Shown here: in pieces, positions 1 to 6,571 of the stretch | Position numbering within the stretch: position 1 is the first letter of the stretch | Layout of the letters: each line of letters starts with the position of its first letter | From: Flavobacteriales bacterium | GTDB taxonomy: Bacteria; Bacteroidota; Bacteroidia; Flavobacteriales_F; PHOS-HE28 | Reading direction: 5' to 3' | Assembly (NCBI GenBank): GCA_020635715.1 | Contig: JACJZG010000032.1 | Span: forward strand, 1 to 14,089 | Length of the DNA: 14,089 nucleotides | Program-made: the position numbers and the translations under genes | Notes under the pieces: generated by a model | What the model was told of the DNA's origin: nothing | Database searches by the model: none | What the model saw: the letters and a program-made list of their open reading frames with translations, nothing else

Positions 1-800
1 GGCTGCAGGGTACGCGGATGGATCACGCTGGCGCCGAAATAACTCAGCTCGATGGCCTCCTTGTAGCTGATGTGCTCCAGCAGCCGCGTGTTCGGGAAGC
101 GATGCGGATCGGCGTTGAACATACCCGGCACATCCTTCCAAATGGTCACGCTCTGGGCATCCAGCGCGTAGGCGAAGATGGCCGCGCTGAAGTCGGACCC
201 CTCCCTTCCAAGCGTGGTGGTGTCACCATCCTCGGTGCGTGCGATGAAGCCCTGGGTCATGATCCGCACGGGGCCCTGCTCGAACGAAGGCAGGTGTTCC
301 GCACAGTTGTGCGCGAGCATGTCCCACTTCACGTTGGCTGCCCGATGCCGATCGTCCGTGGTGATGATCGTGCGTGCGTCGAGCCATGTGTTGGCGATGC
401 CGTTCGCGTTCAGGTAGGCGCTGACGATGCGGGTGCTCCAGAGCTCACCGAACGCCACGATCTGGTCGTAGTAGTGGTCCACGTCACGCTCCACCGGCAA
501 GGCCAGGCCGTCCCGCAGCGCCCGGAATTGCTCGCGCAGGGCCGCGTGCGCCTCCCGGGCATCAGACGCCACCTCATCCATGATCCCAAGGTGGCGTCGT
601 TCCAGTTCGGCCACCATCGTCGCAGTATCCCTACCATCCATGTAAGCCCACACCACCTCCTCCAAGGCATTGGTGGTCTTGCCCATGGCGCTCACAACGA
701 TCACCAGATCGTCGAGCGCGTAATGCTTCAGCACCTCCGCCACGTTGCGCACACCCGCGGCGTCCTTCACACTCGCACCACCGAACTTGAAGACCTTCAT
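1..800 (-). CDS. lysC: Aspartate kinase, N-terminal part (cut by window edge)
   Basis: Aspartate kinase phosphorylates L-aspartate with ATP, the first step towards lysine, threonine, methionine and diaminopimelate; it acts in the cytoplasm. The first 266 residues are visible. They open with MKVFKFGGASV (KFGG nucleotide-binding motif, K5-G8), followed by VVSAMGKTTN near residue 35. The later segment GFIARTEDGDTTTLGREGSD matches the catalytic TTTLGRxGSD motif of the amino-acid kinase fold. The visible part ends in YFGASVIHPRTLQ, typical of the end of the kinase domain. The C-terminal ACT regulatory domains lie outside the window, so feedback control cannot be judged. The start codon overlaps the stop of the upstream GNAT gene (ATGA at 797-800), so the two are probably co-transcribed and translationally coupled. 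A bifunctional aspartate kinase fusion cannot be excluded because the end is missing, but the N-terminus looks like the stand-alone Bacteroidota enzyme. Confidence 0.95.
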   Translation of the reverse strand, partial: MKVFKFGGASVKDAAGVRNVAEVLKHYALDDLVIVVSAMGKTTNALEEVVWAYMDGRDTATMVAELERRHLGIMDEVASDAREAHAALREQFRALRDGLALPVERDVDHYYDQIVAFGELWSTRIVSAYLNANGIANTWLDARTIITTDDRHRAANVKWDMLAHNCAEHLPSFEQGPVRIMTQGFIARTEDGDTTTLGREGSDFSAAIFAYALDAQSVTIWKDVPGMFNADPHRFPNTRLLEHISYKEAIELSYFGASVIHPRTLQ

Positions 801-1273
801 CGCTTGCCCAGTTCCATTAGTTGTTCACGTTCCAGGGAGCCGTTCCACCAGGCCTTGGAGATGGTGGCCCCCAGACGCTCGTAGAAACGTACGGCGTCCT
901 TGTTCCAGTCGAGCACCTGCCAGGTCATGCCATCGTATCCCATGGCAAGGGCGTGCGCCGCACAGGTCCGGAAAAGCGCTTCCCCGATCCGCACGCCCCG
1001 GGAGGACTCCGTCACGACGATATCCTCGAGGTACAGTCGCCTGCCTTTCCACGTGGAATACCGCACGTAGCAGATGGCCATGCCCACGATCAGTTCATTT
1101 ACCGTCGCCACCCAGCCCACCCAGACCGGATCGGGACCAAAGCCCGCTTCACGCATATGCTCCAGGGTGACCGTCACCTCTTCCGGGGCCTTCTCGAACA
1201 CTGCGAGCTCGTTCACCAGCTCCAACATCCGGGGCACATCCCGGGACTCCGCACGACGGATGATCGGCTTCAT
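797..1273 (-). CDS. GNAT acetyltransferase, diamine/spermidine (SAT1)-like
   Basis: A 158-residue GNAT-fold protein that should transfer acetyl from acetyl-CoA to an amine. Its whole length resembles the spermidine/spermine N1-acetyltransferase family: IRRAESRDVPRMLELV at the start, FEKAPEEV, GFGPDPV, then YLEDIVV (residues 81-87), the CoA loop RGVRIG (92-97), and WNKDAVRFYERLGA (123-136) containing the usual catalytic Tyr (Y131). The actual substrate is not shown by sequence. In the CoA loop the usual pattern is R/Q-x-x-G-x-G/A; here the middle Gly is Arg (R95). The start at 1273 is chosen because the family begins with M-x-x-I-R-x-A and because a promoter-like box TTCCTTTG lies five bases upstream; an in-frame start further upstream would run into fbp. 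It overlaps the aspartate kinase start by four bases and diverges from fbp across 34 bp. Confidence 0.88.
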   Translation of the reverse strand: MKPIIRRAESRDVPRMLELVNELAVFEKAPEEVTVTLEHMREAGFGPDPVWVGWVATVNELIVGMAICYVRYSTWKGRRLYLEDIVVTESSRGVRIGEALFRTCAAHALAMGYDGMTWQVLDWNKDAVRFYERLGATISKAWWNGSLEREQLMELGKR

Positions 1274-1278
1274 GGACG

Positions 1279-1286
1279 CAAAGGAA
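1279..1286 (-). promoter_or_regulatory. Bacteroidota-type -7 box for the GNAT-lysC operon
   Basis: On the minus strand the bases read TTCCTTTG-CGTCC-ATG, matching the Bacteroidota -7 consensus TAnnTTTG except at the A, five bases before the GNAT start. No convincing -33 TTG element is visible. If used, transcription would begin at or next to the start codon, giving a leaderless mRNA. Confidence 0.45.
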
Positions 1287-1295
1287 CGGCTGCCG

Positions 1296-1303
1296 CATCT
1301 TTG
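1296..1303 (+). promoter_or_regulatory. Bacteroidota-type -7 box for fbp
   Basis: The bases read CATCTTTG-CACC-ATG, matching TAnnTTTG except at the first T, four bases before the fbp start. It lies in the same 34-bp gap as the GNAT box on the other strand, so the two promoters must overlap in their upstream elements. No clear -33 element is visible. Confidence 0.45.
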
Positions 1304-1307
1304 CACC

Positions 1308-2270
1308 ATGGCCACGATCAAGACCCTTGCCGAATTCATCACTGAACGCCAGCACGAGTTCACCTATGCCACCGGTGAACTCTCCCAGCTCCTCACCAGT
1401 TTCCGCCTGGCGGGCAAGATGGTGAACCGCGAGGTGAACAAGGCCGGCCTCGCCGAGGACATCATCGGAGCGGCCGGACAGGAGAACGTCCAAGGCGAGC
1501 AGCAGCAGAAGTTGGACGTCTATGCCAACGACCTCTTCATCCGCCTTCTGCGCAGCCAGGGTATGGTGTGCGCCGTGGCCAGCGAGGAGAACGACGACAT
1601 CGTACACTTCGACAACGGTGGCAAGTACGTGGTGACGATGGATCCGCTCGATGGCAGCAGCAACATCGATGTGAACGTGAGCATCGGCACCATCTTCAGC
1701 ATCTATCGGCGGGTGAGCACGGGCGACAAGGCCACCATGGCCGACTTCATGCAGCCCGGGACGGCGCAGGTGGCGGCGGGCTACATCATCTACGGCAGCA
1801 GCACCATGCTGGTGTACACCACGGGGCACGGCGTGAACGGATTCACCCTCGACCCCAGCATCGGCACCTTCTGCCTGAGCCATCCGAACATGACCACCCC
1901 GGCCGACGGTAAGATCTATTCCGTGAACGAGGGCAACTACTACGACTTCAGCGAGGGTGTGCGCTCCTACATCGATGGCTGCAAGAAGCAGAAGATGAGC
2001 GCGCGTTACATCGGCAGCCTCGTGGCCGACTTCCACCGGAACCTGATGAAGGGCGGGATCTACATGTACCCCGGCACGCAGAAGGCCCCCAAGGGGAAGT
2101 TGCGCCTGTTGTACGAGGCCAATCCGCTGGCCATGATCGTGGAACAGGCGGGCGGCAAGGCCACCGATGGCACCACGCGCATCCTGGACATCACTCCGAC
2201 GGAACTGCACCAGCGCTGTCCGCTCTTCATTGGAAGCGGCAACATGGTGGATGCGGCGGTGAAGAACTGA
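1308..2270 (+). CDS. fbp: Class I fructose-1,6-bisphosphatase
   Basis: Hydrolyses fructose 1,6-bisphosphate to fructose 6-phosphate, the committed step of gluconeogenesis, in the cytoplasm with divalent metal. The 320-residue product is of usual length for the class I family. Visible motifs are KLDVYAND (68-75), the metal-binding acidic pair in ASEEN (E103, E104), the signature DPLDGSSNI (112-120) with metal-binding and catalytic acidic residues, RYIGSLVADFHRN (233-245) for the substrate phosphate site, and KLRLLYEANPLAMI (264-277) ending in EQAGG. All key residues of the family are present. The start MATIKTLAEFI is chosen because it fits family length and has a promoter box directly before it; the frame is open further upstream, but that part is antisense to the GNAT gene and unlike the family. 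The 3' end lies seven bases from the convergent small secreted-protein gene, with no terminator visible between them. Confidence 0.96.
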   Translation: MATIKTLAEFITERQHEFTYATGELSQLLTSFRLAGKMVNREVNKAGLAEDIIGAAGQENVQGEQQQKLDVYANDLFIRLLRSQGMVCAVASEENDDIVHFDNGGKYVVTMDPLDGSSNIDVNVSIGTIFSIYRRVSTGDKATMADFMQPGTAQVAAGYIIYGSSTMLVYTTGHGVNGFTLDPSIGTFCLSHPNMTTPADGKIYSVNEGNYYDFSEGVRSYIDGCKKQKMSARYIGSLVADFHRNLMKGGIYMYPGTQKAPKGKLRLLYEANPLAMIVEQAGGKATDGTTRILDITPTELHQRCPLFIGSGNMVDAAVKN

Positions 2271-2277
2271 GCCTCTC

Positions 2278-2694
2278 CTACTCCACCATCAACCGGGCGA
2301 GGAGCGCACGCACCTGCAGGTGTTCCGAGACCGTGCTTATGCGATACTCCTTCCGCGAGGTGAGATCGATCACCCGACCCAGGTCATCATCCACGCCGAG
2401 CACCACCGGACGGCCGCCGCTGTACAACATGGCCACGTGGGAAAGGTCTGGAAGCGGACCAAAGGTGTGGCGCTCCGGCCGGTACAGCTCCATGGCTTCA
2501 CGAACGATGGCGATGTCCTTGCCCTTCACCGTCCGGTGCGGGGCGTGATCCCGATGCAACTTCCAGGCCTGTGCGTTCGCGGAAGCGGAGGTCCAAGCTC
2601 CTGCGGGCAGGCGCGCGAAGACATGGATGCTGTCGATGGGTTGCGCATGGGCCCCACCAGCAAGCAGTACCGCGAGCAACAGAAGGCCACGCAT
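2278..2694 (-). CDS. Small secreted protein of unknown function
   Basis: I do not recognise this 138-residue protein. It begins with a clear Sec signal peptide: MRG followed by a hydrophobic stretch LLLLAVLLAGGAHA, probable cleavage after residue 17, leaving QPIDSIHVF as the mature start. The mature part of about 120 residues has no Cys and no further membrane segment, so it is probably periplasmic or exported. Its C-terminal half carries a run RPVVLGVDDDLGRVIDLTSRKEYRIS that suggests a small beta-rich fold; this is inference. The start is set by the signal peptide and by a promoter-like box TACCTTCG four bases upstream; an upstream in-frame ATG would give an implausible Arg-rich leader over the neighbouring gene's promoter. 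It converges on fbp and diverges from the beta-propeller gene across 62 bp. Confidence 0.75.
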   Translation of the reverse strand: MRGLLLLAVLLAGGAHAQPIDSIHVFARLPAGAWTSASANAQAWKLHRDHAPHRTVKGKDIAIVREAMELYRPERHTFGPLPDLSHVAMLYSGGRPVVLGVDDDLGRVIDLTSRKEYRISTVSEHLQVRALLARLMVE

Positions 2695-2698
2695 GGCA

Positions 2699-2706
2699 CG
2701 AAGGTA
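2699..2706 (-). promoter_or_regulatory. -7 box for the small secreted-protein gene
   Basis: Minus strand reads TACCTTCG-TGCC-ATG, seven of eight matches to TAnnTTTG, four bases before the start at 2694. It has the same spacing as the boxes before fbp and the His-rich gene. Confidence 0.4.
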
Positions 2707-2743
2707 TCGTGAACCTTGACCGCTACTCCGTGTACGGGTGCGG

Positions 2744-2751
2744 TAATATTG
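2744..2751 (+). promoter_or_regulatory. -7 box for the secreted beta-propeller gene
   Basis: Reads TAATATTG-CCTCG-ATG, seven of eight matches to TAnnTTTG, five bases before the start. A TTG lies near 2717, but its spacing of about 25 bases is longer than usual for a -33 element. Confidence 0.4.
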
Positions 2752-2756
2752 CCTCG

Positions 2757-4985
2757 ATGAAACGACCGCTCCTCCTCGTATTCGCCTTGCATGCACTCCT
2801 GACCTCCGCGCAATGGGAGCTGGTGACGCCGATCAAGACCCGCAGCGAATTCACGGCCCTGCACATGGTGAACGATGCAGCTGGTTTCGCGGTGGACAAC
2901 CCGATGGGCGCGATCCTGCGCACCCACGACGGAGGCTTCCACTGGGAGCGCATGGTGAACAGCCTCTCGAACAACCCGATCGGCATGCATGTGTGGGACG
3001 GGCAGCGCGCGATCGTGGTGGGCGAAAGCGGCAGCGTCTACCGGACCAGCGATGCCTTCACCACGACCATCGGTTCCAACAACCCGGTGTATGGGACCTT
3101 CCAGTGCGTGCACTTCGTGAACGATACGCTGGGCTGGGCGGGCACACAGGCCGGCCGCATCTACCGCAGTATCGATGGCGGGGTAAGCTGGACCCTGATG
3201 CAGAGCGGGCTGAGCACCAATACGCTCGTCCTGCGGATCCAGTTCATCGATGAACTGGTCGGCTACGCGAGCTGCAGCGGCAGCAGCCGCGTGATCAAGA
3301 GCACCGATGGTGGGCTGACCTGGCAGGACCAGAGCCCGAACATGCTCGCGAGCTTCCGGGGGATGCACTGGTACGATATGCTCACCGGTGTGTGCGTGGG
3401 CAGCGCCGGGCGCATCGCCCGCACCACCGATGGTGGGGTCACCTGGGACAGCATCCCGATCGCCACCACCTACACCATGAACGACCTGGCGGTGCAGGGC
3501 GATGTACTGGTGGCTTGTGGTGCCTGGGGCCGCACGATCCGCAGTACCGATGCGGGCCTTAGCTGGTCGGAGATCCAGATCGGCACTACCGAGCACCGCA
3601 GCGTTACCCTGCTTCCTTCCGGCGAAGGGGTGATGGGGACCGACGGCCGCATCATGGGTTCCCATGACATGGGCCAGAGCTGGGCGCTGCGCCACGAAGG
3701 GGTCTGGCACACGCGACTGAACAAGGTGAGCTTCATGGATGCGGACACCGGTGTGACCGTGGGCTATCAGACCACCGGAGGCTTCGAGGGCGGCCTGCTG
3801 CGCACCACCGATGGCGGTCGGCATTGGACCAAAGCCGGCACCGGTGGGCTCGGCGTGCATGTGAACCCGGCGGGGCAGGGATGCCTGGGCGGTGGAAGCG
3901 GTGCCTTCGCGAAGACCACGAACGGATTCTTCACGCGCACACCGGGCAGCGGCCCGAACGTGGCCATCCGCTGCACCTGGGCGCTGGACGCGAACACGCT
4001 CTTCGTGGCCGGTGGTGCGGTCTTCGGCGGGATCTACCGAAGCACCAACGGCGGCTCGAGCTGGACGAAGGTGCTCGATGTGGGCAACATCACCATCAGC
4101 GACCTGTGGTTCACCAACGACCAGAACGGTTACGCGGTGGGTGAATACGGCGACAACTATCGCACGACCGATGGCGGCGCCACCTGGGAACCGATGACCG
4201 GCACCCCGGGCGGCCACACCGTGTTCTTCCTGGATGAGGACCACGGCTGGATGAAGTACCGGCGCACCGTGGATGGTGGAGCCACATGGACCGACATCGA
4301 CAGCCCGCAGCAGACCATGAGCATGTTCTTCACGGACCCGGACACGGGCTATGCGGTGAGCTACTCGGGCTACGCGGTGAAGTCGGTTGATGGCGGGGAG
4401 AACTGGACCACGATCCTTCCCGACATCCTCAACGCCAGCATCGGCGATGCTTCCTGGGTGGATGGCGCGATCGTGATGGTGGCGAACAACGGCGATATCT
4501 ACCGGGCACAGGTGGCCTGTCCGGGCGTGGCGGCGACCCCGGTGATCAACATGCTCGGTGACCAGCTCTGCACAGGCGCCAGCGGTACGGTGCAATGGTA
4601 TTGGAACGATGAACCAGTGGGCGGTGACGGTCCGTGCCTTCTACCGCCCGGCACCGGAACCTACCATGTGGTGGTCACCGACGAACTGGGGTGCAGCTCG
4701 GCGGCCTCGGCACCCGTGCAGGTAGTGAACACCGAAGCGATGGAACCAACTCCGCTGTCCGACATCCGGATACTGCCGAACCCCACGACCGGCCGGGTGC
4801 GGCTGGCGGGCTTGGATGGTCCCGGAACGATCCTCGTGCTTGACATGCAAGGCCGTGCGGTGCGGTCGTTCACGATCAGCACGTCCGATCCATCGGTGGA
4901 TCTCAGCGATCTGAGGACGGGCACCTATCTGGTCAGGGTAACCGGTGCCCATGGAGCCACGGTCGTTCGGCTCGTGAAGGAATGA
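2757..4985 (+). CDS. Secreted YCF48/BNR-type beta-propeller protein with T9SS sorting domain
   Basis: A 742-residue exported protein. Residues 1-18 form a Sec signal peptide (MKRPLLLVFALHALLTSA). Residues of about 25-585 are built of repeats of roughly 40 residues, each with an (R/K)(S/T)xDGGxxW-like motif: clear copies at 57-63, 139-145, 183-189, 224-230, 264-270, 303-309, 351-357, 430-436, 471-477, 505-511 and 544-550, with degenerate ones near 98 and 388. These are typical of photosystem-assembly-factor (YCF48)-like, BNR and sortilin propellers. Residues about 588-657 form an Ig-like module (WYWNDEPV, TYHVVVTDELGC). Residues about 668-742 are a type A T9SS sorting domain: ILPNPTTGRVRL, LDMQGRAV, DLRTGTYLVRV, then a short Lys-ending tail. 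The last domain directs transport across the outer membrane and surface attachment or release. The ligand is unknown; it has no catalytic motif I can name. The start is set by the signal peptide. Confidence 0.92.
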   Translation: MKRPLLLVFALHALLTSAQWELVTPIKTRSEFTALHMVNDAAGFAVDNPMGAILRTHDGGFHWERMVNSLSNNPIGMHVWDGQRAIVVGESGSVYRTSDAFTTTIGSNNPVYGTFQCVHFVNDTLGWAGTQAGRIYRSIDGGVSWTLMQSGLSTNTLVLRIQFIDELVGYASCSGSSRVIKSTDGGLTWQDQSPNMLASFRGMHWYDMLTGVCVGSAGRIARTTDGGVTWDSIPIATTYTMNDLAVQGDVLVACGAWGRTIRSTDAGLSWSEIQIGTTEHRSVTLLPSGEGVMGTDGRIMGSHDMGQSWALRHEGVWHTRLNKVSFMDADTGVTVGYQTTGGFEGGLLRTTDGGRHWTKAGTGGLGVHVNPAGQGCLGGGSGAFAKTTNGFFTRTPGSGPNVAIRCTWALDANTLFVAGGAVFGGIYRSTNGGSSWTKVLDVGNITISDLWFTNDQNGYAVGEYGDNYRTTDGGATWEPMTGTPGGHTVFFLDEDHGWMKYRRTVDGGATWTDIDSPQQTMSMFFTDPDTGYAVSYSGYAVKSVDGGENWTTILPDILNASIGDASWVDGAIVMVANNGDIYRAQVACPGVAATPVINMLGDQLCTGASGTVQWYWNDEPVGGDGPCLLPPGTGTYHVVVTDELGCSSAASAPVQVVNTEAMEPTPLSDIRILPNPTTGRVRLAGLDGPGTILVLDMQGRAVRSFTISTSDPSVDLSDLRTGTYLVRVTGAHGATVVRLVKE

Positions 4986-5063
4986 TGACTTCACACGCGG
5001 TTCACCTGATGTTCATCGCGCTTCCTACTCCTTGGGAATTGTGACGGTTCTGTGCAACTTCGT

Positions 5064-5073
5064 ACCGGCCGGT
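5064..5073. promoter_or_regulatory. Perfect 10-bp palindrome upstream of the RidA-family gene
   Basis: ACCGGCCGGT is its own reverse complement and lies 26 bases before the RidA-family start in the 114-bp gap after the propeller gene. It could be an operator; in GC-rich DNA such a palindrome can arise by chance. A weak -7-like CAACTTCG lies just before it. I see nothing else in this gap. Confidence 0.25.
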
Positions 5074-5099
5074 GACCAACCCTTCCGGCACCAACGAAC

Positions 5100-5483
5100 A
5101 TGAAGCGTACGGTCCGTGCACCCGAGGACAAGTCATCCGGCACTCCTTTCACACCCGGCGTGGAAGCGGGTGGATTCATCTTCATCAGTGGTCAGATCTG
5201 CCAGGTCTTCAACGCGGTCACGCTCCGGAAGGACAACATCGCCGAAGAGACCACCCAGGTGATGGAGAACCTCGGTGCCGTGTTGAAGGGAGCTGGCCTG
5301 GGTTATGAGCATCTGGTGAAGTGCACGATCTACGTGACCAACCTGCAGTATTACGCCGAGGTGAACCGCGTCTACCAGACCTACTTCACCCAGGGCGATC
5401 CCCCCGCACGAGAGACGGTGGGTGTGAAAGACCTGCCACGCGGCGTGAACGTGATGATCAGCGCGATCGCTTTCCGCGGCTGA
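5100..5483 (+). CDS. RidA/YjgF/UK114-family protein, divergent active site
   Basis: RidA proteins deaminate reactive enamine/imine intermediates released by PLP enzymes such as threonine dehydratase; they are small cytoplasmic trimers. This 127-residue protein matches the family along its length: GGFIFISGQI (24-33), EETTQVMENLGAVLKGAG, LVKCTIYVTNLQYYAEVNRVY, and PARETVGVKDLPRGV near the end. The key Arg of the active site (E. coli Arg105) is kept in PAR. Two other residues differ: the position of E. coli Glu120 is Met (VNVMISAIA instead of KIEIEAIA) and the GPY tyrosine region reads TPF. It may therefore belong to a Rid subfamily with a different or weaker activity. Length is that of the family and the ATG at 5100 is the natural start. 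It converges on the TerB-like gene with a 14-base gap. Confidence 0.88.
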   Translation: MKRTVRAPEDKSSGTPFTPGVEAGGFIFISGQICQVFNAVTLRKDNIAEETTQVMENLGAVLKGAGLGYEHLVKCTIYVTNLQYYAEVNRVYQTYFTQGDPPARETVGVKDLPRGVNVMISAIAFRG

Positions 5484-5497
5484 CGCATCGGATCCGG

Positions 5498-5899
5498 TCA
5501 CTCCCGGAAAAGGGACTGCAGCCGGGTAAGCACCGCCAGCTCGGCCTTGTTCGTGTGACCGAACGCATCGGTGATCGCCGTTGCCGTGTCCAGCACCATG
5601 CGCTTCAAGCCCGGGTCGAACATCGTCACATGTTCCTGGTACGCATCCTCGAAGCGTTGGAAGGCCTGTTCCGCGTCCAGCTTGTTGTCGCGCGCATAGT
5701 CGAAGCTCATGCTGATGTACTCCGCAGCATCCACGCCGAACTCATCCCGGCTCGATTCCAGCGGCATCCATTGCTTCCTGACCAACTCGTTCAAGGCATC
5801 CACCTCCGCCTGCCTCACCTGGCCATCCCCTGCAGCAATGCTGTAGAATAGGAAGCCGAGGTTGGTGTACATCTCAACGAAAGTCTCTGCGGTGCTCAT
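5498..5899 (-). CDS. Small helical protein, TerB-like
   Basis: A 133-residue, mostly alpha-helical soluble protein without signal peptide or membrane segment. The N-terminal part FLFYSIAAGDGQVRQAEVDALNELV resembles the acidic helical hairpin of the TerB (tellurite resistance B) superfamily, in which A-x-x-D-G-x-V-x-x-x-E is typical. The rest, including AFQRFEDAYQEH and KRMVLDTATAITDAFGHTNKAELAVLTRLQSLF, repeats the pattern of helix plus acidic turn. The function of such stand-alone proteins is unknown to me; nothing here indicates actual tellurite resistance. The start MSTAETF is chosen because a promoter-like TACCTTG lies directly upstream; the open frame continues to a GTG far upstream but would cross the divergent DUF1697 gene. 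The family assignment is tentative. Confidence 0.6.
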   Translation of the reverse strand: MSTAETFVEMYTNLGFLFYSIAAGDGQVRQAEVDALNELVRKQWMPLESSRDEFGVDAAEYISMSFDYARDNKLDAEQAFQRFEDAYQEHVTMFDPGLKRMVLDTATAITDAFGHTNKAELAVLTRLQSLFRE

Positions 5900-5904
5900 G
5901 CCTG

Positions 5905-5911
5905 CAAGGTA
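5905..5911 (-). promoter_or_regulatory. -7-like box for the TerB-like gene
   Basis: Minus strand reads TACCTTG-CAGGC-ATG, one T short of TAnnTTTG, just before the start at 5899. Confidence 0.3.
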
Positions 5912-5931
5912 CGCACCATGAAAGGAGGTCA

Positions 5932-5947
5932 CCTGACGGTCGTCAGG
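5932..5947. promoter_or_regulatory. 16-bp inverted repeat between divergent genes
   Basis: CCTGACG-GT-CGTCAGG is a perfect 7-bp inverted repeat with a 2-base centre, placed about midway in the 77-bp gap between the divergent TerB-like and DUF1697 genes. The very short centre makes an RNA hairpin unlikely and suits a binding site for a dimeric regulator. This is inference. Confidence 0.4.
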
Positions 5948-5976
5948 AGCTTGTGCCGACCTTCGTAGGATCAGCC

Positions 5977-6549
5977 ATGGAAGAGACCGTATTCCTCCTT
6001 TTGTTCCGGGGTGTCGGTGGACCGGTTCAGCTACCGGTGGCCGAACTCCGCGCCGCACTGACCAAGGCGGGCTTCAAGCAGGCCACCACGTACATCAATA
6101 GCGGTAATGCGCTCGTGCGCAGTTCCCTTTCCCGGGAGGAGACCCTGGCCAAGGTCGCGGAGATCTGCAGGAAGAAGTTCAACTATGAGCGGCCGATCTT
6201 CGCGGTAACCGCCTCCGAGTGGGCTTCCGTGATCGCGCATGACCCTTTCCCCACGAAGGCCGAAGGCAAGCATGTGCACGCCGTGCTCCTGGCCGGTGTG
6301 CCCAAACCGGAGGCCGTGCAAGCCCTGCAGGCACTCGCGGTGGACGGCGAGTCGCTGGAAGTGTTGAAGTCCGGAAAGCGGCTCGGCCCTTACCAGGTGT
6401 GCTACATCCACACGCCGCACGGCTTTGGAACCAGCAAATTGGCCGAGAAGTTCGACAAGGGCATCGGCGTGGTGAACACCGCTCGCAATTGGAACACGGT
6501 ATTGAAGATGCAGGAACTTGCCGCAGGCATGGAAGCATCGCGCGAATGA
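5977..6549 (+). CDS. DUF1697 family protein
   Basis: A 190-residue cytoplasmic protein of the DUF1697 family, whose function is unknown. Family hallmarks are the N-terminal FLLLFRGVGG (here shorter than the usual LLRGINVGG), LPVAELRAALTKAGF, and TYINSGNALV (YINSGN at 39-44). The C-terminal part has the expected pattern of alternating strands and helices and ends GVVNTARNWNTVLKMQELA, which matches the conserved TxRNWxTVxKL motif of the family. The ATG at 5977 is chosen over an in-frame GTG 24 bases upstream because it starts at the family's usual N-terminus. A weak -7-like GACCTTCG lies upstream. The stop is 22 bases before the metal-efflux locus, with a promoter box in the gap, so it is probably a separate unit. 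Confidence 0.85.
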   Translation: MEETVFLLLFRGVGGPVQLPVAELRAALTKAGFKQATTYINSGNALVRSSLSREETLAKVAEICRKKFNYERPIFAVTASEWASVIAHDPFPTKAEGKHVHAVLLAGVPKPEAVQALQALAVDGESLEVLKSGKRLGPYQVCYIHTPHGFGTSKLAEKFDKGIGVVNTARNWNTVLKMQELAAGMEASRE

Positions 6550-6559
6550 AGGACTTGCC

Positions 6560-6567
6560 TACCTTTG
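6560..6567 (+). promoter_or_regulatory. -7 box for the metal-efflux locus
   Basis: TACCTTTG-CACC-ATG is a full match to the Bacteroidota -7 consensus TAnnTTTG, four bases before the start at 6572. It occupies the 22-base gap after the DUF1697 stop and probably drives the efflux operon from a leaderless first gene. No -33 TTG at good spacing is visible. Confidence 0.6.
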
Positions 6568-6571
6568 CACC

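Noticed and set aside
18..884. Open frame of 288 codons on the plus strand over the aspartate kinase
   Set aside because: The minus strand carries unmistakable aspartate kinase motifs; the plus frame has none.
1149..2210. Open frame of 353 codons on the minus strand opposite fbp
   Set aside because: Product is His/Val/Ala-rich with no family resemblance; the opposite strand is a clear fructose-1,6-bisphosphatase.
2526..4595. Very long open frame (689 codons) on the minus strand opposite the propeller gene
   Set aside because: Its product is a His/Arg/Ala-rich string without domain motifs, signal or repeats of its own. The plus strand encodes a well-supported secreted protein; GC-rich codon bias leaves the antisense frame open.
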